Below are positions 16,374 to 23,005 of a stretch of 64,000 nt of DNA, piece by piece. Position 1 is the stretch's first letter; every line of letters starts with the position of its first letter. Both the position numbers and the translations under genes were made by a program. Below the pieces are notes generated by a model. That model worked only from the letters and a program-made list of their open reading frames with translations, was not told where the DNA came from and did not search any database. Source of the DNA: Flavobacterium akiainvivens (GTDB lineage Bacteria > Bacteroidota > Bacteroidia > Flavobacteriales > Flavobacteriaceae); NCBI RefSeq assembly GCF_001278115.1, contig NZ_LIYD01000005.1, positions 433,906 to 497,905 on the forward strand, in the 5' to 3' direction.

Positions 16374-17630
16374 ATGCAAAATAAAATAACAGCAGCGCTT
16401 CTTGGTGTGGCAGTGGGCGATGCCCTTGGCGTGCCAGTTGAGTTTGAGGAACGGGAGTATTTAACGCGTTTCCCGGTGGTTGATATGCAGGCTTTTGGTA
16501 CGCACCATCAGCCGGCAGGCACGTTTTCTGACGATGCCTCGCTTACGTTTTGCCTTGCAGAAGCGCTGGTTAACGGCTGCGACCCCGATGAAATTGCCGA
16601 TAACTTTAAGCTGTGGCTGTATCAGGGGTTTTGGTCGGCACGCGGGCAGGTTTTTGATATTGGCATTGCCACACATCAGGCCATTGAAAGGCTGGCACGC
16701 GGCATAAAACCCGAAGTTGCCGGTGGTTTTGAAGTCAGCTCAAACGGAAATGGTTCGCTTATGCGCATACTGCCGCTTGTGTTTTATATAAAAGATAAAC
16801 CGGTTGAAGAACGTTATGCCATTACAAAAATGGTGTCGTCTATTACACACGGGCATGTGCGGTCGGTTATTGCGTGTTTTTATTACCTGGAGTTTGCACG
16901 GCATTTGTTGGAAACAACAGACATACACTATATCTATACATTGCTTAAAACAGAGGTGGGCGATTTCCTGAAAGCCAAAGGGATTATTGCAGACGAGGTT
17001 GCCATTTTCGACAGGCTTTTAAAGGGAGATATTTATACCCTGCCCGAAGATGAGGTGCAAAGCAGTGGCTATGTGTTGCATACACTTGAGGCAAGCATCT
17101 GGTGCCTGTTTACTACTGATAACTACAAAGACGCTACACTTAAAGCCGTAAACCTGGGTAGCGATACCGATACTACAGCGGCCGTAACCGGCGGGCTTGC
17201 CGCATTGCTGTATGGCTATGAAACCATACCCCAAGACTGGCTTAATGTACTGGCAAAGCGTCAGGATATTGAAAAATTGGCCGTAAGACTTGATAAGGGG
17301 CTTCAAATACAAAATGCAGATTTTATAGCAGAACTTACTTATAAAACTACTGAGCAAGGTGGTAGGAAAACCCCTGCTGCATCTGGGTACAGGCCACAGA
17401 TAAAGTTTAGTTTTGATAAAATGTCAACAAGCGGAACACAGATATTTATAGATAAAGAGTTTGTATATCCGGGCGAAACAGTTGAGGCTGCAATAAGAAT
17501 ATTGTCGCCGGAGTTTTTTAATGGTAGGCTTTATGATGGTCTTGATTTTGAGTTTATGGAAGGGGATAAAGTTTTAGGAAAAGGAACTATAACCAACATC
17601 TTAAATCCGGATTTAAAAACTAAAATATGA
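16374..17630 (+). CDS. ADP-ribosylglycohydrolase fused to an EF-Tu domain III
   Basis: A 418-residue two-domain protein. Residues 1 to about 310 are an ADP-ribosylglycohydrolase (ARH/DraG family): GVAVGDALGVPVEF at the start, the metal-binding FSDDASLTF with D53 and D54, SNGNGSLMRILPL, and the second metal site GSDTDTTAAVTGG near residue 264. Such enzymes remove ADP-ribose from proteins. Residues about 325-418 match the third domain of elongation factor Tu: GGRKTPAASGYRPQIKF, then VYPGETVEAAI, then GLDFEFMEGDKVLGKGT, each aligned to GGRHTP..GYRPQFYF, MPGD and GLRFAIREGGRTVGAG of E. coli EF-Tu. The GTPase domain is absent. The last four bases overlap the LD-carboxypeptidase start (ATGA). The obvious reading is that the tail directs the hydrolase to a partner of EF-Tu or copies EF-Tu itself; this is inference. 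Confidence 0.88.
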   Translation: MQNKITAALLGVAVGDALGVPVEFEEREYLTRFPVVDMQAFGTHHQPAGTFSDDASLTFCLAEALVNGCDPDEIADNFKLWLYQGFWSARGQVFDIGIATHQAIERLARGIKPEVAGGFEVSSNGNGSLMRILPLVFYIKDKPVEERYAITKMVSSITHGHVRSVIACFYYLEFARHLLETTDIHYIYTLLKTEVGDFLKAKGIIADEVAIFDRLLKGDIYTLPEDEVQSSGYVLHTLEASIWCLFTTDNYKDATLKAVNLGSDTDTTAAVTGGLAALLYGYETIPQDWLNVLAKRQDIEKLAVRLDKGLQIQNADFIAELTYKTTEQGGRKTPAASGYRPQIKFSFDKMSTSGTQIFIDKEFVYPGETVEAAIRILSPEFFNGRLYDGLDFEFMEGDKVLGKGTITNILNPDLKTKI

Positions 17631-18517
17631 CCACACCACCATACCTTTCTCCCGGCGATAAAATCGGTATTATAAGTACCGCTAAGCGTACCGAACCGCA
17701 TGAAATAGAAGCTGCCCTTACCACACTAAAAAGCTGGGGCCTTGAGCCCGTAATAGGCGCCAATGCGTTTAACGAATACGGCTTCCTGGCGGGTACAGAT
17801 GCCCAGCGCCTCGCCGATTTGCAGCAAATGCTGGATGATTCGGCCATAAAAGCCATCTTTTTTACTAAAGGCGGCTATGGTACGCTGCGCATTATTGATG
17901 CGGTTGACTGGACAGGATTCAAACAAAATCCTAAATGGCTGGTGGGCTATAGCGACATCACGCTGCTGCACAGCCACGTACACAACTTTGGCATACAAAC
18001 ACTGCATGGCGTTATGTTGCAGGGCTATCCTAAAAGTACGCCGGAATCGACAGAAACCATCCGTAAGGCGCTCTTCGGCGAAAGCCTGGCTTATGAAATT
18101 CCTGTAGAACCTGAAAACAGGGCAGGGGAGATGGTAGAAGGCGCGCTTGTAGGCGGCAACCTCTCAATGCTGTACAATATCGTGGGTTCAGAATCGGATA
18201 GCGATATGACTGGTAAAATATTGTTTATTGAAGATATAGATGAATACCTGTATCATTATGACCGTATGCTTATTGCGCTGAAACGTGCCGGTAAATTTGC
18301 CAGCCTTAAAGCTGTAATTGTGGGCGGTATGGTAGATATTAAGGAAAGCACAATCCCATTCGGTATGACCTATCAGGATATTACCCTACAGCACTTTGAC
18401 TGTCCTGTGTATTTTGGCTTCCCCAGCGGGCATATAGCTGATAACAGGGCATTAATATTGGGCAGTACAATAAAGATTACCCCCGATACAGAAACGGTTA
18501 AATTTGAATTTGTGTAA
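17627..18517 (+). CDS. LD-carboxypeptidase (peptidase family S66)
   Basis: A 296-residue cytoplasmic serine peptidase of the LdcA type, which removes the terminal D-alanine from murein tetrapeptides during cell-wall recycling. The opening YLSPGDKIGIISTAKR, the segment FFTKGGYGTLRIID, the nucleophile Ser in VGYSDITLL and the later Glu and His (ILFIEDIDEYLYHYDR, and FPSGHIADN) fit family S66. Some S66 members (MccF) instead cleave aminoacyl-nucleotide antibiotics such as microcin C; the sequence here does not clearly separate the two. It overlaps the ADP-ribosylglycohydrolase gene by four bases and the next gene by one, so it belongs firmly to this operon. Confidence 0.88.
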   Translation: MTTPPYLSPGDKIGIISTAKRTEPHEIEAALTTLKSWGLEPVIGANAFNEYGFLAGTDAQRLADLQQMLDDSAIKAIFFTKGGYGTLRIIDAVDWTGFKQNPKWLVGYSDITLLHSHVHNFGIQTLHGVMLQGYPKSTPESTETIRKALFGESLAYEIPVEPENRAGEMVEGALVGGNLSMLYNIVGSESDSDMTGKILFIEDIDEYLYHYDRMLIALKRAGKFASLKAVIVGGMVDIKESTIPFGMTYQDITLQHFDCPVYFGFPSGHIADNRALILGSTIKITPDTETVKFEFV

Positions 18518-18990
18518 TGGAAAAGCCCCTTGTAGATAAAGAATACCAGTTAGAACGCTTTCCCGGTAAGGGCGGGTGGACGTATATTACCCTGCCTGAA
18601 ATTAAAAAGGAAAAGGATGCTGCCTTCGGCTGGGTTAAAGTAAAAGGCACTATTGACGGGCATGAGATTAAAAGCTATAATCTCATGCCTATGGGAGGCG
18701 GCAGGCTGTTCTTTCCGGTTAAAGCCGAAATTCGTAAGGCAATTAAGAAGGAGGAAGGCGATTATGTGCACGTAACGCTTTACCGGGATGATTCGGTGTA
18801 TCAGGTGCCGGAAGGGCTTGTTGTGCGTTTGGAAGAAGCCGGGGTGTACAAATTGTTTCTGCAGCGCAAAAAATGGGAGCAGCGCATGTGTGCCGAGTGG
18901 ATATATGCCGCGAAACGCCCCGAAACTACTGAAGAGCGTATTTTACGTACTATTTTCAGGTTACAAAAACGTGAAAATATTGTAAGGTAA
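18517..18990 (+). CDS. DUF1905/YdeI (OmpD-associated, bacteriocin-protection) family protein
   Basis: A 157-residue protein. The N-terminal 95 residues form a DUF1905 beta-barrel (GGWTYITLPEIKKEK, VKVKGTIDGHEIKSYNLMPMGGGRLFFPVKAEIRKAI), and the C-terminal part is the helical YdeI/OmpD-associated segment (KWEQRMCAEWIYAAKRPETTEERILRT-type, two short helices). Family members are annotated as bacteriocin-protection or OmpD-associated proteins; the mechanism is not known. It is the last gene of the operon and overlaps the LD-carboxypeptidase stop by one base (TAATG). Confidence 0.8.
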   Translation: MEKPLVDKEYQLERFPGKGGWTYITLPEIKKEKDAAFGWVKVKGTIDGHEIKSYNLMPMGGGRLFFPVKAEIRKAIKKEEGDYVHVTLYRDDSVYQVPEGLVVRLEEAGVYKLFLQRKKWEQRMCAEWIYAAKRPETTEERILRTIFRLQKRENIVR

Positions 18991-19097
18991 TTGGTGCTAA
19001 AACAGCAGTACTACAGCGTTTTTTCCTGAATTTGTTGAGATGTTTACTGATATTAACAAATATTATTGCCTGTTATATGTTAAAATTTTAAATAAGG

Positions 19098-19130
19098 TTT
19101 GTTTTTTATAATTTTATTATGTTATATTTG
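19098..19130 (+). promoter_or_regulatory. Promoter of the sigma-factor gene
   Basis: TTTG at 19098-19101 (-33), a 21-base spacer and TATATTTG at 19123-19130 (-7). It would give a leader of about 105 bases before the ATG at 19242. Confidence 0.6.
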
Positions 19131-19173
19131 GCATATCATTAATTCAAAATTAACAAGGCCTATAAGCGAAAAC

Positions 19174-19236
19174 TACTTTTTAGAACTCTGCTAAGCAGAG
19201 GTTAAGAAAACCAAATTCAAAAAACGCTAAAAAGTA
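19174..19236 (+). promoter_or_regulatory. Structured 5' leader of the sigma-factor gene
   Basis: TACTTTTTAG (19174-19183) pairs perfectly with CTAAAAAGTA (19227-19236), ending 5 bases before the start codon. Inside this outer stem is a second hairpin, CTCTGC-TAA-GCAGAG (19186-19200). Confidence 0.5.
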
Positions 19237-19241
19237 TTGCT

Positions 19242-19826
19242 ATGGCTAATGTTGTAATCCCTGACGCTGTCCTGGTGAAAAATTATGTGGGTGGAGATGA
19301 AAATGCTCTTGCTACACTAATTAAGAGGCACCAATCTAAAATCTACGGATTTATCTATTCTAAAGTTTCTGACAGGGATGTAGCTGATGACATCTTTCAG
19401 GATACTTTTATTAAGGTTATTAAAACCTTAAAGAGCAATTCATACAATGAGGAGGGCAAATTTTTGCCGTGGGTAATGCGTATTGCCCATAACCTTGTGG
19501 TAGACCACTTTCGCCGCAATAAAAAAATGCCAATGCACCGCGAAACCGAGGAGTTTTCTATTTTCTCTATCATGACAGACAATGCGCCTAATGTAGAGAA
19601 CAGGATTATTACCGAACAGGTGGAAAGCGACCTGATGCGTATTATTGACGAGCTTCCGGCTGACCAGAAAGAAGTGCTGCAAATGCGCATCTATCAGGAT
19701 CTTAGCTTTAAGGAGATAGCTGATTTAACAGGTGTTAGTATTAATACTGCCCTGGGCCGTATGCGCTATGCACTAATGAATATGCGTAAGGTAATTGAAA
19801 AAAATAAAATTATTTTAACCAATTAG
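19242..19826 (+). CDS. RNA polymerase sigma factor, ECF (sigma-70 family)
   Basis: A 194-residue two-domain sigma factor. Region 2 includes the core-binding and -10-recognition helices (YSKVSDRDVADDIFQDTFIKVI, then PWVMRIAHNLVVDHFRR), and region 4 has the helix-turn-helix that reads the -35 region (LPADQKEVLQMR, LSFKEIADLTGVSINTALGRMRYAL). There is no neighbouring anti-sigma factor gene with a membrane segment. Proteins of this exact type are common single-copy sigma factors in Flavobacteriaceae. Followed 60 bases later by a tiny conserved-looking gene on the same strand. The long, pairable leader suggests control of translation. Confidence 0.93.
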   Translation: MANVVIPDAVLVKNYVGGDENALATLIKRHQSKIYGFIYSKVSDRDVADDIFQDTFIKVIKTLKSNSYNEEGKFLPWVMRIAHNLVVDHFRRNKKMPMHRETEEFSIFSIMTDNAPNVENRIITEQVESDLMRIIDELPADQKEVLQMRIYQDLSFKEIADLTGVSINTALGRMRYALMNMRKVIEKNKIILTN

Positions 19827-19886
19827 GCAATACTTGTTTTAGTTTAGCGTTATTATATGTAGCAACAACATAAATAACAATGCTCT

Positions 19887-20027
19887 ATGGCAAAACTCTA
19901 CTCTAAAGAACAAGTATCACAGGATATGCTGCCTAAACAGGAAACAATAGATTTTTTACTCAGCTACTCCAAAGCTCTAAATTTTGTTAAGACTGAACAT
20001 GGCGTGTTTGAAAACATAGCCAATTAA
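19887..20027 (+). CDS. 46-residue conserved-type protein downstream of the sigma factor
   Basis: ATG at 19887, 46 codons, TAA at 20025. The product (MAKLYSKEQVSQDMLPKQE, then TIDFLLSYSKALNFVKTEHG, then VFENIAN) is mildly charged, without membrane segments or cysteines, and probably helical in the middle (IDFLLSYSKAL). Small proteins starting K-L-Y-S-K-E-x-V are, as far as I recall, found after this sigma factor in other Flavobacterium genomes, which is why I call it a real gene. It is followed directly by a strong terminator, so it shares the sigma-factor transcript. A role as a regulator of the sigma factor is a guess. Confidence 0.7.
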   Translation: MAKLYSKEQVSQDMLPKQETIDFLLSYSKALNFVKTEHGVFENIAN

Positions 20028-20029
20028 TA

Positions 20030-20061
20030 AAAAAAGCTCCCTTATTTACGGGAGCTTTTTT
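20030..20061. terminator. Bidirectional terminator overlapping the end of nth
   Basis: Arms AAAAAAGCTCCC (20030-20041) and GGGAGCTTTTTT (20050-20061) with an 8-base loop. The nth stop codon (20044-20042) is in the loop and one arm is part of the nth coding sequence. Confidence 0.85.
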
Positions 20062-20704
20062 TATGGTATTCGTCCAAAACTGATTTTCGTCCTATGGTTG
20101 CGGTAACAATATCCTTGTCCAGGTTCCAGCCGCGGGCAGGGGAGTACTGGCGCCCGTACCAGATGATTTGAAGGTGCAGGTCGTTCCACAAATCACGTGG
20201 AAATAGTTTCTTGGCATCATTTTCAGTCTGCACCACGTTTTTGCCATCGCTTAAGCCCCAGCGGTACATAAGTCGGTGTATGTGGGTATCTACCGGAAAG
20301 GCCGGCACGCCAAATGCCTGGCTCATAACCACGCTGGCGGTTTTATGGCCCACACCGGGTAAAGACTCCAGGTCTTCAAATGTGGCAGGTACTTCGCCAT
20401 TATATTTATCCAGCAGTATTTCAGAAAGGCCGTGTATGGCTTTTGCCTTGGCAGGAGAGAGGCCTACGGGTTTTATAATCTCGCGTATTTCTTCCACATC
20501 CAGCTTTACCATCATTTTAGGGTTATCGGCGCGTTCAAAAAGCAGTGGGGTTATCTGGTTAACCCGCACATCAGTGCTCTGGGCACTCATAAGCACGGCA
20601 ATCAGTAACGTGTATGGGTCTTTATGGTCGAGCGGAAGCGGTATGGTAGGGTATATTTCCTGTAGGGTTTTTATAACAAATTTGGCTTTTTCGGCTTTAG
20701 TCAT
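20042..20704 (-). CDS. nth: Endonuclease III without the iron-sulfur cluster
   Basis: A 220-residue base-excision-repair glycosylase/AP lyase that removes oxidised pyrimidines. The helix-hairpin-helix LPGVGHKTA carries the catalytic Lys121 and the motif FPVDTHIHRL carries the catalytic Asp139. The usual C-terminal Cys-x6-Cys-x2-Cys-x5-Cys loop for the [4Fe-4S] cluster is missing: where others have YCPAR, this has YSPARG (Ser188), and the remainder (DKDIVTATIGRKS) has no cysteine. The whole protein contains none. Start chosen at ATG 20704, 16 bases after a -7 box; an ATG at 20800 would add 32 residues that lie across the bcp gene and its promoter. Confidence 0.92.
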   Translation of the reverse strand: MTKAEKAKFVIKTLQEIYPTIPLPLDHKDPYTLLIAVLMSAQSTDVRVNQITPLLFERADNPKMMVKLDVEEIREIIKPVGLSPAKAKAIHGLSEILLDKYNGEVPATFEDLESLPGVGHKTASVVMSQAFGVPAFPVDTHIHRLMYRWGLSDGKNVVQTENDAKKLFPRDLWNDLHLQIIWYGRQYSPARGWNLDKDIVTATIGRKSVLDEYHKKSSRK

Positions 20705-20709
20705 TGTTG

Positions 20710-20727
20710 TACTTTTGCACAAATATA
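20710..20727. promoter_or_regulatory. Overlapping divergent promoters of nth and bcp
   Basis: TACTTTTG (20710-20717, plus strand, for bcp) and TATATTTG (20727-20720, minus strand, for nth) are separated by only 2 bp. The start codons are just 27 bp apart, so both leaders are about 10 bases long and RNA polymerase could hardly occupy both sites at once. Confidence 0.65.
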
Positions 20728-20731
20728 CAAC

Positions 20732-21187
20732 ATGAACACACTTAAAAAAGGAGATAAAGCGCCACAATTTACTGCTGTAGACCAAGATGGCAATACCCAC
20801 AAACTTTCTGACTACAAAGGCAAAAAGCTGGTGGTGTTTTTTTACCCGGCGGCCAGCACACCAAGCTGCACCGTTGAGGCCTGCAACCTGCGCGACAATT
20901 ATGCAGAACTAAAGGCACAAGGTTATGAGCTTTTAGGTGTTAGTGCCGATACCCAAAAGAAACAGAAGAACTTCCAGGTAAAGCAAAACCTGCCGTTTCC
21001 ACTATTGGCAGATGAAAATAAGGAACTTATAAATGCCTTTGGCGTTTGGGGGCCTAAGAAATTTATGGGCCGCGAGTTTGACGGCATACACCGCACTACT
21101 TTTGTTATTGATGGTAATGGTGTTATTGAGAATGTGATAAGTAAGGTTGTGACTAAAAACCACGCTGCACAAATACTTGGGGAATAA
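20732..21187 (+). CDS. bcp: Thioredoxin-dependent thiol peroxidase (Bcp/PrxQ)
   Basis: A 151-residue peroxiredoxin that reduces hydrogen peroxide and organic peroxides using thioredoxin. The peroxidatic Cys46 and the resolving Cys51 lie in TPSCTVEAC, the Cys-x4-Cys pattern of the BCP/PrxQ subgroup; the usual acidic residues before TP are replaced by AAS (PAASTPSC). The rest (KGKKLVVFFYP, GVSADTQKKQKNF, HRTTFVIDGNG) is typical. It is divergent from nth, another oxidative-damage gene, with which it shares an overlapping promoter region. Confidence 0.95.
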   Translation: MNTLKKGDKAPQFTAVDQDGNTHKLSDYKGKKLVVFFYPAASTPSCTVEACNLRDNYAELKAQGYELLGVSADTQKKQKNFQVKQNLPFPLLADENKELINAFGVWGPKKFMGREFDGIHRTTFVIDGNGVIENVISKVVTKNHAAQILGE

Positions 21188-21192
21188 TAAAA

Positions 21193-21216
21193 GGCCGTAC
21201 CATTTCTGGTGCGGCC
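21193..21216. terminator. Terminator between bcp and lysA
   Basis: GGCCGTACCA (21193-21202) pairs with TGGTGCGGCC (21207-21216) with one G-U pair and a 4-base loop, flanked by A and T runs. The two genes converge here. Confidence 0.75.
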
Positions 21217-21245
21217 CTTCAAGTAAAGTAACAATTATATATAAC

Positions 21246-22475
21246 CTAAACGGTAACGGCAACGGCAGGTTCAAAATCCATTATAACCTGGTTGCGTATG
21301 ATGTCTTCAAAGGTTTCGCGTTCCCTTATAATGTGGCCTTTGCCTTCATACCAAAGTACTTCGGCAGGGCGCACGCGGCTGTTGTAGTTGCTGCTCATGC
21401 TAAAACAATAAGCCCCTGCGTTGCGGAAACACAGTAAATCACCTTCTTTAATTTCGGCAATGCGGCGGTTGCTTGCAAAAGTATCGGTTTCACAGATATA
21501 GCCCACTACGCTGTAAAAGCGCTCCTTACCTTTAGGGTTAGAAATGTTTTCTATGTGGTGGTAAGAGCCATAAAGCATAGGTCGTATAAGGTGGTTAAAA
21601 CCGCTGTCTACCCCTGCAAATACGGTTGAGGTGGTTTGTTTCACCACATTTACCTTAGCAAGAAAATAACCGGCTTCGCTTACCAGGAATTTACCCGGTT
21701 CAAAAGCAAGTGTAAGGTCGCGGCCATATTCTGCACAGAAAGCATTAAAACGCTTGCCCAGTTTTTTGCCCAGTTCTTCAACATCAGTATGGATGTCGTC
21801 TTTTTTGTAGGGTACTTTAAACCCGCTGCCAAAATCAAGGAACTCCAATTCTTTAAAGTGGCTTGCAGCTTCAAATAATATTTCTGCGGCATAAAGGAAT
21901 ACCTCAATATCAAGAATATCGCTGCCCGTGTGCATGTGTATGCCGTTAATGTGCATACCTGTATTTTGTACTATGCGCAGCAGGTGTGGCATTTGGTGTA
22001 TAGAAATACCAAATTTGCTGTCTATATGCCCAACCGATATATTGCTGTTGCCACCTGCCATAACGTGTGGGTTTATGCGGATGCACACCGGAGTAGTGGG
22101 ATGCTTGGCACCAAATTGCTCCAGGATACTAAGGTTGTCTATGTTTATCTGAACGCCCAGTGCGGCTACCTCCTCAATTTCTTCCATAGATACACCGTTT
22201 GGCGTATAGATGATTTTTTCGGGCGAATAGCCTGCCAAAAGACCTAACTGAACTTCCTGTATGCTAACAGTATCAAGGCCGCTGCCCATTTGTTTCAGCA
22301 GCTTTAGTACAGATATATTGCTTAGTGCCTTAACGGCATAGTTTATCCTTAAATGTTTTACCTTACCAAATGCGTTTTCAAGCTTATGGTATTGCGATTG
22401 TATTTTAGCCGCATCATATACATATAGCGGGCTGCCAAATTGTTCTGCCAGTTGTACCAGCTGTCTTGCTTCCAT
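21246..22475 (-). CDS. lysA: Diaminopimelate decarboxylase
   Basis: A 409-residue PLP enzyme of the alanine-racemase-like (fold III) decarboxylases, catalysing the last step of lysine synthesis from meso-diaminopimelate. The PLP Lys49 is in INYAVKALSN; HMHTGSDI, FEPGKFLVSEAGY and the active-site Cys in LCFRNAGAYCFSMSSNYN-type sequence follow (CFRNAGAY). The length is normal. A TAATTTTG box lies 22 bases upstream of the ATG at 22475, so it has its own promoter. The gene stands alone, convergent with bcp. Confidence 0.95.
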   Translation of the reverse strand: MEARQLVQLAEQFGSPLYVYDAAKIQSQYHKLENAFGKVKHLRINYAVKALSNISVLKLLKQMGSGLDTVSIQEVQLGLLAGYSPEKIIYTPNGVSMEEIEEVAALGVQINIDNLSILEQFGAKHPTTPVCIRINPHVMAGGNSNISVGHIDSKFGISIHQMPHLLRIVQNTGMHINGIHMHTGSDILDIEVFLYAAEILFEAASHFKELEFLDFGSGFKVPYKKDDIHTDVEELGKKLGKRFNAFCAEYGRDLTLAFEPGKFLVSEAGYFLAKVNVVKQTTSTVFAGVDSGFNHLIRPMLYGSYHHIENISNPKGKERFYSVVGYICETDTFASNRRIAEIKEGDLLCFRNAGAYCFSMSSNYNSRVRPAEVLWYEGKGHIIRERETFEDIIRNQVIMDFEPAVAVTV

Positions 22476-22496
22476 AAAAAATCCTTTTCAGTACAG

Positions 22497-22504
22497 CAAA
22501 ATTA
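22497..22504 (-). promoter_or_regulatory. -7 box for lysA
   Basis: TAATTTTG on the minus strand, matching TAnnTTTG, 22 bases before the ATG at 22475. Confidence 0.55.
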
Positions 22505-22595
22505 GGTATCAAATAGCACGCACACAAGCAAATATATAATGATTAACAAAAAATAACAAAAAGTTATATTTATAACTTAATATGCTAAAGGTGTA

Positions 22596-22697
22596 TTATT
22601 TTTGCTGATTTTCGTTATAATAAATGGCGTCGTCTTCAGCTTCTTTGTAAAATATTAGTAGTGGCAGGGCGAGTAGTAGAATAATAATCTCTTTCAT
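22596..22697 (-). CDS. Candidate 33-residue membrane peptide
   Basis: ATG at 22697, stop TAA at 22598-22596. The product starts MKEIIILLLALPLLIFYK, one hydrophobic helix behind a short charged start, and ends with an acidic hydrophilic tail (EAEDDAIYYNENQQK). The pattern of a helix plus soluble tail is typical of small membrane proteins and unlikely in random A/T-rich DNA, which usually yields Lys/Asn/Ile-rich peptides without such a boundary. There is no clear promoter or ribosome-binding site. It is upstream of lysA on the same strand, 120 bases before its start, so it could be a leader peptide or just chance. Confidence 0.35.
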   Translation of the reverse strand: MKEIIILLLALPLLIFYKEAEDDAIYYNENQQK

Positions 22698-22966
22698 ACT
22701 GGTTTTAAATAAAGTTAAAAATTCAATAGGCGTTACGTTTTAGTATAAAAGTAAGGTGTAAATATAGCCTTGTATCTTAAAAGTTGGTTAAACAAGGTCA
22801 AAAAATTGTGATTGTTTTAATATTTATAATAATTGATTGATAACATATAGCTGTTTTTATTTTAAAGACGCATGAGTTTTTAGATGGTTGCGTGGCCTTA
22901 ACAATAATGTAATGTTTTTTAGCAGGAAAAAGTTTAAATAACTTTCTGCGATACGATGTAATTTGC

Positions 22967-22974
22967 TATTTTTG
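22967..22974 (+). promoter_or_regulatory. -7 box for sucC
   Basis: TATTTTTG, matching TAnnTTTG, 31 bases before the sucC ATG at 23006. Confidence 0.6.
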
Positions 22975-23005
22975 TTCCACTTTTAATAAGATAAACGCAT
23001 ATATC

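Larger units (their letters stand above)
22476..23005. other. 530-bp gap between lysA and sucC
   Basis: A/T-rich. It holds the divergent lysA and sucC promoters and one candidate 33-codon gene (22596-22697). I see no tRNA, known riboswitch or terminator hairpin in the rest. Confidence 0.6.

Noticed and set aside
19887..20027. Anti-sigma factor
   Set aside because: The 46-residue product has no membrane segment, zinc motif or other anti-sigma trait; only its position suggests a link.
20705..20800. A 32-residue N-terminal extension of endonuclease III
   Set aside because: It lies upstream of the predicted transcription start and within the bcp gene on the other strand.
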